Below are positions 12,276-25,300 of a DNA stretch of 64,000 nt, in pieces. Source of the DNA: Megachile rotundata. Taxonomy: Eukaryota; Arthropoda; Insecta; Hymenoptera; Megachilidae. How positions within the stretch are numbered: the stretch's first letter is position 1; every line of letters begins with the position of its first letter. Made by a program: the position numbers and the translations under genes. The DNA lies in NCBI RefSeq assembly GCF_050947335.1, contig NW_027473473.1, forward strand, positions 232,754 through 296,753, given 5' to 3'. The notes under the pieces are model-generated. The model had not been told where the DNA came from and did not search any database. It worked only from the letters and a program-made list of their open reading frames with translations.

Positions 12276-12540
12276 TTGTGTGATCATGATTGTGTGATCG
12301 TGATTGTGTGATCGTGATTGTGTGACCGTGATTGTGTGATCGTGATTTTGTGATTGTGTGATTGTGTGATTGTGTTACCGTTATTGTGTGACCGTGATTG
12401 TGTGGTTGCGACTGTGCGATTGTGATTGTGTGATTGTGTGATTGTGTGATTGTGTGACTGTGTGATTGTGTGATTGTGTGATTGTGTGATTGTGATTGTG
12501 TGATTGTGATTGTGTGATAGTGTCTGTGTGATTGTGTGAG
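12276..12540 (+). repeat. Reference class C cassette (no right block)
   Basis: After the landmark at 12376 the arm reads GGTTGCGACTGTGCGATTG and passes into 8-mers, a GACTGTG unit, a few 14-mers and GATAGTGTCTGTG. No GACCGCG right block follows. Further downstream come GTGAGATTG, GATTGAGTG and GATTATGTG variants, in constant order. Other class C landmarks are 17903, 21989, 30716, 36622, 38463, 40384, 42255, 44176, 53857, 61177 and 63173. Class C usually follows a module whose 14-mer run passes directly into the left block without 8-mers between. Confidence 0.82.
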
Positions 12541-15500
12541 TGTGTGATTGTGTGATTGTGTGATTGTGTGATTGTGAGATTGTGTGATTGTGTGATTGAG
12601 TGATTGTGTGATTGTGTGATTGTGTGATTATGTGATTGTGTGATTGTGTGATTGTGTGATTGTGTGATTGTGTGATTGTGTGATTGTGTGATTGAGTGAT
12701 TGTGTGCTTGTGTGATTGTGTGATTTTGTGATTGAGTGATTGTGTGATTGTGTGATTGTGTGATTGTGTGAATGTGTGATTGTGTGACCGTGATTGTGTG
12801 ACCGTGATTGTGTGATTGATGATTGTGTGATTGTGTGATTGTGTGATTGTGTGATTGTGTGATTGTGTGATTGTGTGATTGTGTGATTGTGTGATTGTGA
12901 TTGTGTGATTGTGATTGTGTGATTGTGATTGTGTGATTGTGATTGTGTGATTGTGATTGTGTGATTGTGATTGTGTGATTGTGTCTGTGTGATTGTGTGA
13001 GTGTGTGATTATGTGATTGTGTGATTGTGTGATTGTGTGATTGTGTGATTGTGTGATTGTGTGATTGTGAGATTGTGTGATTGTGTGATTGTGTGATTGT
13101 GTGATTGTGTGCTTGTGTGATTGTGTGATTTTGTGATTGAGTGATTGTGTGATTGTGTGATTGTGTGATTGTGTGATTGTGTGATTGTGTGATAGTGTGA
13201 TTGTGTGATTGTGTGATTGTGTGATTGTGTGATTGTGTGATTGAGTGATTGTGTGCTTGTGTGATTGTGTGATTGTGTGATTGTGTGATTGTGTGATTGT
13301 GTGATTGTGTAATTGTGTGATTGTGTGATTGTGTGATTGTGTGATTGTGTGATTGTGTGATTGTGTGATTGTGTGATTGTGAGATTGTGTGATTGTGTGA
13401 TTGTGTGATTGTGTGATTGTGTGATTGTGTGATTGTGTGACCGTGATTGTGTGACCGCGATTTTGTGACCGTGATTGTGTGACCGTGATTGAGTGACCGT
13501 GATTGTGTGATCGCGTGATTGTGTGATTGTGTGATTGTGATTGTGTGATTGTGATTGTGTGATTGTGATTGTGTGATTTTGATTGTGTGATTGTGATTGT
13601 GTGATTGTGATTGTGTGATTGTGATTGTGTGATTGTGATTGTGTGATTGTGATTGTGTGATTGTGATTGTGTGATTGTGATTGTGTGATTGTGATTGTGT
13701 GATTGTGATTGTGTGATTGTGATTGTGTGATAGTGTCTGTGTGATTGTGTGAGTGTGTGATTGTGTGATTGTGTGATTGTGTGATTGTGTGGTTGTGTGA
13801 TTGTGTGATTGTGTGATTGTTTGATTGTGTGATTGTGTGATTGTGTGATTGTGTGATTGTGTGGTTGTGTGATTGTGTGATTGTGTGATTGTGTGATTGT
13901 GTGATTGTGTGATTGTGTGATTGTGTGATTGTGTGATTGTGTGATTGTGTGATTGTGTGATGGTGTGATTGCGTGATTGTGTGGTTGTGCGATCGTGATT
14001 GTGTGATCGTGATTGTGTGATTGCGTGATTGTGATTGTGTGATTGTGTGACTGTGATTGTGTGACCGTGATTGTGTGACCGTAATTGTGTGATCATGATT
14101 GTGTGATCGTGAATGTGTGATCGTGATTGTGTGACCGTGATTGTGTGATCGTGATTTTGTGATTGTGTGATTGTGTGATTGTGTTACCGTTATTGTGTGA
14201 CCGTGATTGTGTGGTTGCGACCGTGTGATTGTGTCTGTGTGATTGTGTGAGTGTGTTATTGTGTGAATGAGTGATTGTGTGACTGTGTGATTGTGTGATT
14301 GTGTGATTTTGTGATTGTGTGATTGTGTGATTGTGTGACCGTGATTGTGTGACCGCGATTTTGTGACCGTGATTGTGTGACCGTGATTGAGTGACCGTGA
14401 TTGAGTGACCGTGATTGTGTGATCGTGTGATAGTGTGATTGTGTGATTGTGATTGTGTGATTGTGATTGTGTGATTGTGATTGTGTGATTGTGATTGTGT
14501 GATTGTGATTGTGTGATTGTGATTGTGTGATTGTGATTGTGTGATTGTGATTGTGTGATTGTGATTGTGTGATTGTGATTGTGTGATTGTGATTGTGTGA
14601 TTGTGTCTGTGTGATTGTGTGAGTGTGTGATTGTGTGATTGTGTGATTGTGTGATTGTGTGGTTGTGTGATTGTGTGACTGTGTGATTGTGTGATTGTGT
14701 GATTGTGCGATTGTGATTGTGTGATTGTGTGATTGTGCTATTGTGATTGTGTGATTGTGTGATTGTGTGATTGTGTGATTGTGTGACTGTGTGATTGCGT
14801 GATTGCGTGATTGTGATGGTGTGATTGTATGACTGTGTGATTGTGTGATTGTGTGATTGTGTGATTGTGTGATTGTGTGATTGTGTGATTGTGTGATTGT
14901 GTGATTGTGTGATTGTGTGATTGTGTGATTGTGTGATTGTGTGATTGTGTGATTGTGTGATTGTGTGATTGTGTAATTGTGATTGTGTGATTGTGTGATT
15001 GTGTGATTGTGTGATTGTGTGATTGTGTGATTGTGTGATTGTGTGATTGTGTGATTGTGTGATTGAGTGATTGTGTGCTTGTGTGATTGTGTGATTTTGT
15101 GATTGAGTGATTGTGTGATTGTGTGATTGTGTGATTGTGTGATTGTGTGATTGTGTGATTGTGTGAATGTGTGATTGTGTGATAGTGTGATTGTGTGATT
15201 GTGTGATTGTGTGATTGTGTGATTGTGTGATTGAGTGATTGTGTGCTTGTGTGATTGTGTGATTGTGTGATTGTGTGATTGTGTGATTGTGTGATTGTGT
15301 AATTGTGTGATTGTGTGATTGTGTGATTGTGTGATTGTGTGATTGTGTGATTGTGTGATTGTGAGATTGTGTGATTGTGTGATTGTGTGATTGTGTGATT
15401 GTGTGATTGTGTGATTGTGTGATTGTGTGATTGTGTGATTGTGTGATTGTGTGATTGTGTGATTGTGTGATTGCGTGATTGTGATTGTGTGATTGTGTGA

Positions 15501-15634
15501 CTGTGATTGTGTGACCGTGATTGTGTGACCGTAATTGTGTGATCATGATTGTGTGATCGTGATTGTGTGATCGTGATTGTGTGACCGTGATTGTGTGATC
15601 GTGATTTTGTGATTGTGTGATTGTGTGATTGTGT
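12376..15634 (+). repeat. Modules 12.4-15.6 kb
   Basis: Landmarks 12376 (class C) and 14185 (class A). Between them lie GATTGATGATTG (12814), an 8-mer tract with GTGCTTG and GATAGTG variants, an orphan right block (13435) and a 14-mer run of about 14 units carrying one GATTTTGATT variant (13575). The marker GTTTGATTG (13819) and the GATCGTGAATG unit (14111) pair with 32091 and 32375. Homology to the downstream block ends at about 15090. The longest open minus frame of the window (845 codons, 13009-15546) lies here and is a repeat artefact. Confidence 0.8.
13435..13519 (+). repeat. Orphan right block (no landmark nearby)
   Basis: The GACCG-bearing 14-mers with GACCGCGATTTTG, ending GATCGCG, occur here after a long 8-mer tract; the nearest upstream landmark is more than 1 kb away (12376). 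The same arrangement occurs at 31763-31847 (duplicate of this site) and 34335-34419. A deletion between cassette halves, or exchange between modules, would produce it. Confidence 0.8.
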
Positions 15635-18618
15635 TACCGTTATTGTGTGACCGTGATTGTGTGGTTGCGACCGTGTGATTGTGTCTGTGTGATTGTGTGA
15701 GTGTGTTATTGTGTGAATGAGTGATTGTGTGACTGTGTGATTGTGTGATTGTGTGATTTTGTGATTGTGTGATTGTGTGATTGTGTGACCGTGATTGTGT
15801 GACCGCGATTTTGTGACCGTGATTGTGTGACCGTGATTGAGTGACCGTGATTGAGTGACCGTGATTGTGTGATCGTGTGATTGTGTGATTGTGTGATTGT
15901 GATTGTGTGATTGTGATTGTGTGATTGTGATTGTGTGATTGTGATTGTGTGATTGTGTCTGTGTGATTGTGTGAGTGTGTGATTGTGTGATTGTGTGATT
16001 GTGTGATTGTGTGGTTGTGTGGTTGTGTGACTGTGTGATTGTGTGATTGTGTGATTGTGCGATTGTGATTGTGTGATTGTGTGATTGTGCGATTGTGATT
16101 GTGTGATTGTGTGATTGTGTGATTGTGTGATTGTGTGACTGTGTGATTGCGTGATTGCGTGATTGTGATGGTGTGATTGTATGACTGTGTGATTGTGTGA
16201 TTGTGTGATTGTGTGATTGTGTGATTGTGTGATTGTGTGATTGTGTGATTGTGTGATTGTGTGATTGTGTGATTGTGTGATTGTGTGATTGTGTGATTGT
16301 GTGATTGTGTGATTGTGTGATTGTGTGATTGTGTGATTGTGAGATTGTGTGATTGTGTGATTGTGTGATTGTGTGATTGTGTGATTGTGTGATTGTGTGA
16401 TTGTGTGATTGTGTGATTGTGTGATTGTGTGATTGTGTGATTGTGTGATAGTGTGATTGTGTGACTGTGATTGTGTGACCGTGATTGTGTGACCGTAATT
16501 GTGTGATCATGATTGTGTGATCGTGATTGTGTGATCGTGATTGTGTGACCGTGATTGTGTGGTCGTGATTTTGTGATTATGTGATTGTGTGATTGTGTGA
16601 ATGTGTGATTGTGTTACCGTTATTGTGTGACCGTGATTGTGTGGTTGCGACTGTGTGATTGTGACTGTGTGATTGTGTGAGTGTGTTATTGTGTGATTGA
16701 GTGATTGTGTGACTGTGTGATTGTGTGATTGTGTGATTTTGTGATTGTGTGATTGTGTGATTGTGTGACCGTGATTGTGTGACCGCGATTTTGTGACCGT
16801 GATTGTGTGACCGTGATTGAGTGACCGTGATTGTGTGATCGCGTGATTGTGTGATTGTGTGATTGTGTGATTGTGATTGTGTGATTGTGATTGTGTGATT
16901 GTGATTGTGTGATTGTGATTGTGTGATTGTGATTGTGTGATTGTGATTGTGTGATTGTGATTGTGTGATTGTGATTGTGTGATTGTGATTGTGTGATTGT
17001 GATTGTGTGATTGTGATTGTGTGATAGTGTCTGTGTGATTGTGTGAGTGTGTGATTGTGTGATTGTGTGATTGTGTGATTGTGTGGTTGTGTGATTGTGT
17101 GATTGTGTGATTGTGTGATTGTGTGATTGTGTGATTGTGTGATTGTGTGATTGTGTGGTTGTGTGATTGTGTGATTGTGTGATTGTGTGATTGTGTGATT
17201 GTGTGATTGTGTGATTGTGTGATTGTGTGATTGTGTGATTGTGTGATTGTGTGATTGTGTGATTGCGTGATTGTGTGGTTGTGCGATCGTGATTGTGTGA
17301 TCGTGATTGTGTGATTGCGTGATTGTGATTGTGTGATTGTGTGACTGTGATTGTGTGACCGTGATTGTGTGACCGTAATTGTGTGATCATGATTGTGTGA
17401 TCGTGATTGTGTGATCGTGATTGTGTGACCGTGATTGTGTGATCGTGATTTTGTGATTGTGTGATTGTGTGATTGTGTTACCGTTATTGTGTGACCGTGA
17501 TTGTGTGGTTGCGACCGTGTGATTGTGTCTGTGTGATTGTGTGAGTGTGTTATTGTGTGAATGAGTGATTGTGTGACTGTGTGATTGTGTGATTGTGTGA
17601 TTTTGTGATTGTGTGATTGTGTGATTGTGTGACCGTGATTGTGTGACCGCGATTTTGTGACCGTGATTGTGTGACCGTGATTGAGTGACCGTGATTGAGT
17701 GACCGTGATTGTGTGATCGTGTGATAGTGTGATTGTGTGATTGTGATTGTGTGATTGTGATTGTGTGATTGTGATTGTGTGATTGTGATTGTGTGACCGT
17801 AATTGTGTGATCATGATTGTGTGATCGTGATTGTGTGATCGTGATTGTGTGACCGTGATTGTGTGATCGTGATTTTGTGATTGTGTGATTGTGTGATTGT
17901 GTTACCGTTATTGTGTGACCGTGATTGTGTGGTTGCGACTGTGCGATTGTGATTGTGTGATTGTGTGATTGTGTGATTGTGTGATTGTGTGATTGTGTGA
18001 CTGTGTGATTGTGTGATTGTGTGATTGTGTGATTGTGTGATTGTGATTGTGTGATTGTGATTGTGTGATAGTGTCTGTGTGATTGTGTGAGTGTGTGATT
18101 GTGTGATTGTGTGATTGTGAGATTGTGTGATTGTGTGATTGAGTGATTGTGTGATTGTGTGATTGTGTGATTATGTGATTGTGTGATTGTGTGATTGTGT
18201 GATTGTGTGAATGTGTGATTGTGTTACCGTTATTGTGTGACCGTGATTGTGTGGTTGCGACTGTGTGATTGTGACTGTGTGATTGTGTGAGTGTGTGATT
18301 GTGTGATTGTGTGATTGTGTGATTGTGTGATTGTGTGATTGTGTGATTGTGTGATTGTGTGATTGTGTGATTGTGTGATTGTGTGATTGTGTGATTGTGT
18401 GATTGCGTGATTGTGTGGTTGTGCGATCGTGATTGTGTGATCGTGATTGTGTGATTGCGTGATTGTGATTGTGTGATTGTGTGACTGTGATTGTGTGACC
18501 GTGATTGTGTGACCGTAATTGTGTGATCATGATTGTGTGATCGTGATTGTGTGATCGTGATTGTGTGACCGTGATTCTGTGATCGTGATTTTGTGATTGT
18601 GTGATTGTGTGATTGTGT
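15635..18618 (+). repeat. Modules 15.6-18.6 kb
   Basis: Landmarks 15635 (A), 16615 (B), 17479 (A), 17903 (C) and 18225 (B). The first three repeat the A-B-A pattern and spacing (980, 864 bp) of 615-2533 and 22737-24679. Spacing then contracts to 424, 322 and 394 bp. The C-B pair at 17903/18225 matches 21989/22311 with the same 322-bp spacing, so the pair was copied as a unit. Confidence 0.78.
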
Positions 18619-21600
18619 TACCGTTATTGTGTGACCGTGATTGTGTGGTTGCGACCGTGTGATTGTGTCTGTGTGATTGTGTGAGTGTGTTATTGTGTGA
18701 ATGAGTGATTGTGTGACTGTGTGATTGTGTGATTGTGTGATTTTGTGATTGTGTGATTGTGTGATTGTGTGACCGTGATTGTGTGACCGCGATTTTGTGA
18801 CCGTGATTGTGTGACCGTGATTGAGTGACCGTGATTGAGTGACCGTGATTGTGTGATCGTGTGATTGTGTGATTGTGTGATTGTGATTGTGTGATTGTGA
18901 TTGTGTGATTGTGATTGTGTGATTGTGATTGTGTGATTGTGATTGTGTGATTGTGATTGTGTGATTGTGTCTGTGTGATTGTGTGAGTGTGTGATTGTGT
19001 GATTGTGTGATTGTGTGATTGTGTGGTTGTGTGATTGTGTGACTGTGTGATTGTGTGATTGTGTGATTGTGCGATTGTGATTGTGTGATTGTGTGATTGT
19101 GCGATTGTGATTGTGTGATTGTGTGATTGTGTGATTGTGTGACTGTGTGATTGCGTGATTGCGTGATTGTGATGGTGTGATTGTATGACTGTGTGATTGT
19201 GTGATTGTGTGACTGTGTGATTGTGTGAGTGTGTTATTGTGTGATTGAGTGATTGTGTGACTGTGTGATTGTGTGATTGTGTGATTTTGTGATTGTGTGA
19301 TTGTGTGATTGTGTGATTGTGTGATTGTGTGATTGTGTGATTGTGTGATTGTGTGATTGTGTGATTGTGTGATTGTGTGATTGTGTGATTTTGTGATTGT
19401 GTGATTGTGTGATTGTGTGATTGTGTGATTGTGTGATTGTGTGATTGTGTGATTGTGTGATTGTGTGATTGTGTGATTGTGTGATTGTGTGATTGTGTGA
19501 TTGTGTGATTGTGTAATTGTGATTGTGTGATTGTGTGATTGTGTGATTGTGTGATTGTGTGATTGTGTGATTGTGTGATTGTGTGATTGTGTGATTGTGT
19601 GATTGTGTGATTGTGTGATTGAGTGATTGTGTGCTTGTGTGATTGTGTGATTTTGTGATTGAGTGATTGTGTGATTGTGTGATTGTGTGATTGTGTGATT
19701 GTGTGATGGTGTGATTGTGTGATAGTGTGATTGTGTGATTGTGTGATTGTGTGATTGTGTGATTGTGTGATTGTGTGATTGAGTGATTGTGTGCTTGTGT
19801 GATTGTGTGATTGTGTGATTGTGTGATTGTGTGATTGTGTGATTGTGTGATTGTGTGATTGTGTGATTGTGTGATTGTGTGATTTTGTGATTTTGTGATT
19901 GTGTGATTGTGTGATTGTGTGATTGTGTCATTGTGTGATTGTGTGATTGTGTGATTGTGTGATTGTGTGATTGTGTGATTGTGTGATAGTGTGATTGTGT
20001 GATTGTGTGATTGTGTGATTGTGTGATTGCGTGATTGTGTGGTTGTGCGATCGTGATTGTGTGATCGTGATTGTGTGATTGCGTGATTGTGATTGTGTGA
20101 TTGTGTGACTGTGATTGTGTGACCGTGATTGTGTGACCGTAATTGTGTGATCATGATTGTGTGATCGTGATTGTGTGATCGTGATTGTGTGACCGTGATT
20201 GTGTGATCGTGATTTTGTGATTATGTGATTGTGTGATTGTGTGAATGTGTGATTGTGTTACCGTTATTGTGTGACCGTGATTGTGTGGTTGCGACTGTGT
20301 GATTGTGACTGTGTGATTGTGTGAGTGTGTTATTGTGTGATTGAGTGATTGTGTGACTGTGTGTTTGTGTGATTGTGTGATTTTGTGATTGTGTGATTGT
20401 GTGATTGTGTGACCGTGATTGTGTGACCGCGATTTTGTGACCGTGATTGTGTGACCGTGATTGAGTGACAGTGATTGAGTGACCGTGATAGTGTGATCGC
20501 GTGATTGTGTGATTGTGTGATTGTGATTGTGTGATTGTGATTGTGTGATTGTGATTGTGTGATTGTGATTGTGTGATTGTGATTGTGTGATTGTGATTGT
20601 GTGATTGTGATTGTGTGATTGTGATTGTGTGATTGTGATTGTGTGATTGTGATTGTGTGATTGTGATTGTGTGATTGTGATTGTGTGATTGTGATTGTGT
20701 GATTGTGATTGTGTGATTGTGATTGTGTGATTGTGATTGTGTGATTGTGATTGTGTGATTGTGATTGTGTGATTGTGATTGTGTGATTGTGATTGTGTGA
20801 TTGTGATTGTGTGATTGTGATTGTGTGATTGTGATTGTGTGATTGTGATTGTGTGATTGTGATTGTGTGATTGTGATTGTGTGATTGTGATTGTGTGATT
20901 GTGATTGTGTGATTGTGATTGTGTGATTGTGATTGTGTGATAGTGTCTGTGTGATTGTGTGAGTGTGTGATTGTGTGATTGTGTGATTGTGTGGTTGTGT
21001 GATTGTGTGACTGTGTGATTGTGTGATTGTGTGATTGTGCGATTGTGATTGTGTGAATGTGTGATTGTGTGATTGTGTGATTGTGTGACTGTGTGATTGT
21101 GTGATTGTGTGATTGTGTGATTGTGTGATTGTGTGATTGTGTGATTGTGTGATTGTGTGACTGTGTGATTGTGTGATTGTGTGGTTGTGTGATTGTGTAA
21201 TTGTGATTGTGTGATTGTGTGATTGTGTGATTGTGTGATTGTGTGATTGTGTGGTTGTGTGATTGTGTGATTGTGTGATTGAGTGATTGTGTGCTTGTGT
21301 GATTGTGTGATTTTGTGATTGAGTCATTGTGTGATTGTGTGATTGTGTGGTTGTGTGATTGTGTAATTGTGATTGTGTGATTGTGTGATTGTGTGATTGT
21401 GTGATTGTGTGGTTGTGTGATTGTGTGATTGTGTGATTGAGTGATTGTGTGCTTGTGTGATTGAGTCATTGTGTGATTGTGTGATTGTGTGGTTGTGTGA
21501 TTGTGTAATTGTGATTGTGTGATTGTGTGATTGTGTGATTTTGTGATTGTGTGATTGTGTGATTGTGTGAATGTGTGATTGTGTTACCGTTATTGTGTGA

Positions 21601-22310
21601 CCGTGATTGTGTGGTTGCGACTGTGTGATTGAGACTGTGTGATTGTGTGAGTGTGTTGTTGTGTGATTGAGTGATTGTGTGACTGTGTGATTGTGTGATT
21701 GTGTGATTGTGTGATTTTGTGATTGTGTGATTGTGTGATTGTGTGACCGTGATTGTGTGACCGCGATTTTGTGACCGTGATTGTGTGACCGTGATTGAGT
21801 GACCGTGATTGAGTGACCGTGATTGTGTGATCGTGTGATTGTGTTATTGTGTGATTGTGATTGTGTGATTGTGATTGTGTGATTGTGATTGTGGGATTGT
21901 GATTGTGTGATTGTGATTGTGTGATCGTGATTGTGTGACCGTGATTGTGTGATTGTGATTTTGTGATTGTGTGATTGTGTGATTGTGTTACCGTTATTGT
22001 GTGACCGTGATTGTGTGGTTGCGACTGTGCGATTGTGATTGTGTGATTGTGTGATTGTGTGATTGTGTGATTGTGTGATTGTGTGACTGTGTGATTGTGT
22101 GATTGTGTGATTGTGTGATTGTGTGATTGTGATTGTGTGATTGTGATTGTGTGATAGTGTCTGTGTGATTGTGTGAGTGTGTGATTGTGTGATTGTGTGA
22201 TTGTGAGATTGTGTGATTGTGTGATTGAGTGATTGTGTGATTGTGTGATTGTGTGATTATGTGATTGTGTGATTGTGTGATTGTGTGATTGTGTGAATGT
22301 GTGATTGTGT
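18619..22310 (+). repeat. Modules 18.6-22.3 kb, including the longest 14-mer run
   Basis: Landmarks 18619 (A), 20259 (B), 21585 (B-like, with GAGACTG for GTGACTG) and 21989 (C). From about 19.2 to 20.0 kb the DNA is an 8-mer tract with GTGTAATTG, GTGCTTG and GATAGTG variants. The right block near 20428 carries a GACAGTG unit (20467) where others have GACCGTG, and is followed by about 30 uninterrupted 14-mers. Two GATTGAGTCATTG units (about 21319 and 21462) bracket a short local duplication. Confidence 0.78.
20512..20942 (+). repeat. Longest 14-mer run, about 30 uninterrupted units
   Basis: GTGTGATTGTGATT repeats with strict 14-bp period for about 420 bp and no substitution that I could see, ending at GATAGTGTCTG. 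Other 14-mer runs in the window have about 5-24 units. Confidence 0.9.
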
Positions 22311-25300
22311 TACCGTTATTGTGTGACCGTGATTGTGTGGTTGCGACTGTGTGATTGTGACTGTGTGATTGTGTGAGTGTGTTATTGTGTGATTGAGTGA
22401 TTGTGTGACTGTGTGATTGTGTGATTGTGTGATTGTGTGATTGTGTGATTGTGTGATTGTGTGATTGTGTGATTGTGTGATTGTGTGATTGTGTGATTGT
22501 GTGATTGTGTGATTGTGTGATTGCGTGATTGTGTGGTTGTGCGATCGTGATTGTGTGATCGTGATTGTGTGATTGCGTGATTGTGATTGTGTGATTGTGT
22601 GACTGTGATTGTGTGACCGTGATTGTGTGACCGTAATTGTGTGATCATGATTGTGTGATCGTGATTGTGTGATCGTGATTGTGTGACCGTGATTGTGTGA
22701 TCGTGATTTTGTGATTGTGTGATTGTGTGATTGTGTTACCGTTATTGTGTGACCGTGATTGTGTGGTTGCGACCGTGTGATTGTGTCTGTGTGATTGTGT
22801 GAGTGTGTTATTGTGTGAATGAGTGATTGTGTGACTGTGTGATTGTGTGATTGTGTGATTTTGTGATTGTGTGATTGTGTGATTGTGTGACCGTGATTGT
22901 GTGACCGCGATTTTGTGACCGTGATTGTGTGACCGTGATTGAGTGACCGTGATTGAGTGACCGTGATTGTGTGATCGTGTGATTGTGTGATTATGATTGT
23001 GTGATTGTGATTGTGTGATTGTGATTGTGTGATTGTGATTGTGTGATTGTGTCTGTGTGATTGTGTGAGTGTGTGATTGTGTGATTGTGTGATTGTGTGA
23101 TTGTGTGGTTGTGTGGTTGTGTGACTGTGTGATTGTGTGATTGTGTGATTGTGCGATTGTGATTGTGTGATTGTGTGATTGTGCGATTGTGATTGTGTGA
23201 TTGTGTGATTGTGTGATTGTGTGATTGTGTGACTGTGTGATTGCGTGATTGCGTGATTGTGATGGTGTGATTGTATGACTGTGTGATTGTGTGATTGTGT
23301 GATTGTGTGATTGTGTGATTGTGTGATTGTGTGATTGTGTGATTGTGTGATTGTGTGATTGTGTGATTGTGTGATTGTGTGATTGTGTGATTGTGTGATT
23401 GTGTGATTGTGTGATTGTGTGATTGTGTGATTGTGTGATTGTGAGATTGTGTGATTGTGTGATTGTGTGATTGTGTGATTGTGTGATTGTGTGATTGTGT
23501 GATTGTGTGATTGTGTGATTGTGTGATTGTGTGATTGTGTGATTGTGTGATTGTGAGATTGTGTGATTGTGTGATTGTGTGATTGTGTGATTGTGTGATT
23601 GTGTGATTGTGTGATTGTGTGATTGTGTGATTGTGTGATTGTGTGATTGTGTGATTGTGTGATTGTGTGATTGTGTGATAGTGTGATTGTGTGACTGTGA
23701 TTGTGTGACCGTGATTGTGTGACCGTAATTGTGTGATCATGATTGTGTGATCGTGATTGTGTGATCGTGATTGTGTGACCGTGATTGTGTGGTCGTGATT
23801 TTGTGATTATGTGATTGTGTGATTGTGTGAATGTGTGATTGTGTTACCGTTATTGTGTGACCGTGATTGTGTGGTTGCGACTGTGTGATTGTGACTGTGT
23901 GATTGTGTGAGTGTGTTATTGTGTGATTGAGTGATTGTGTGACTGTGTGATTGTGTGATTGTGTGATTTTGTGATTGTGTGATTGTGTGATTGTGTGACC
24001 GTGATTGTGTGACCGCGATTTTGTGACCGTGATTGTGTGACCGTGATTGAGTGACCGTGATTGTGTGATCGCGTGATTGTGTGATTGTGTGATTGTGATT
24101 GTGTGATTGTGATTGTGTGATTGTGATTGTGTGATTGTGATTGTGTGATTGTGATTGTGTGATTGTGATTGTGTGATTGTGATTGTGTGATTGTGATTGT
24201 GTGATTGTGATTGTGTGATTGTGATTGTGTGATAGTGTCTGTGTGATTGTGTGAGTGTGTGATTGTGTGATTGTGTGATTGTGTGATTGTGTGGTTGTGT
24301 GATTGTGTGATTGTGTGATTGTGTGATTGTGTGATTGTGTGATTGTGTGATTGTGTGATTGTGTGGTTGTGTGATTGTGTGATTGTGTGATTGTGTGATT
24401 GTGTGATTGTGTGATTGTGTGATTGTGTGATTGTGTGATTGTGTGATTGTGTGATTGTGTGATTGCGTGATTGTGTGGTTGTGCGATCGTGATTGTGTGA
24501 TCGTGATTGTGTGATTGCGTGATTGTGATTGTGTGATTGTGTGACTGTGATTGTGTGACCGTGATTGTGTGACCGTAATTGTGTGATCATGATTGTGTGA
24601 TCGTGATTGTGTGATCGTGATTGTGTGACCGTGATTGTGTGATCGTGATTTTGTGATTGTGTGATTGTGTGATTGTGTTACCGTTATTGTGTGACCGTGA
24701 TTGTGTGGTTGCGACCGTGTGATTGTGTCTGTGTGATTGTGTGAGTGTGTTATTGTGTGAATGAGTGATTGTGTGACTGTGTGATTGTGTGATTGTGTGA
24801 TTTTGTGATTGTGTGATTGTGTGATTGTGTGACCGTGATTGTGTGACCGCGATTTTGTGACCGTGATTGTGTGACCGTGATTGAGTGACCGTGATTGAGT
24901 GACCGTGATTGTGTGATCGTGTGATAGTGTGATTGTGTGATTGTGATTGTGTGATTGTGATTGTGTGATTGTGATTGTGTGATTGTGATTGTGTGATTGT
25001 GATTGTGTGATTGTGATTGTGTGATTGTGATTGTGTGATTGTGTCTGTGTGATTGTGTGAGTGTGTGATTGTGTGATTGTGTGATTGTGTGATTGTGTGG
25101 TTGTGTGATTGTGTGACTGTGTGATTGTGTGATTGTGTGATTGTGCGATTGTGATTGTGTGATTGTGTGATTGTGCTATTGTGATTGTGTGATTGTGTGA
25201 TTGTGTGATTGTGTGATTGTGTGATTGTGTGACTGTGTGATTGCGTGATTGCGTGAGTGTGATGGTGTGATTGTATGACTGTGTGATTGTGTGATTGTGT

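Larger units (their letters stand above)
8905..12375 (+). repeat. Modules 8.9-12.4 kb with an 8-mer-rich middle
   Basis: Begins like U1/U2 (landmarks 8905, 9331, 10295: B, A, B), then departs. From about 10.64 to 11.70 kb there is almost only 8-mer, broken by the one-base register shift GATTGATGATTG (10799), GTGTAATTG units (10900, 11226), and three GATTGAGTG/GTGCTTG pairs (about 11007, 11309, 11452). The truncated class D cassette (11908) and a 14-mer run lead to 12376. The same order recurs from 27281 to 30715 at offsets of 18,340-18,400 bp. Confidence 0.8.
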
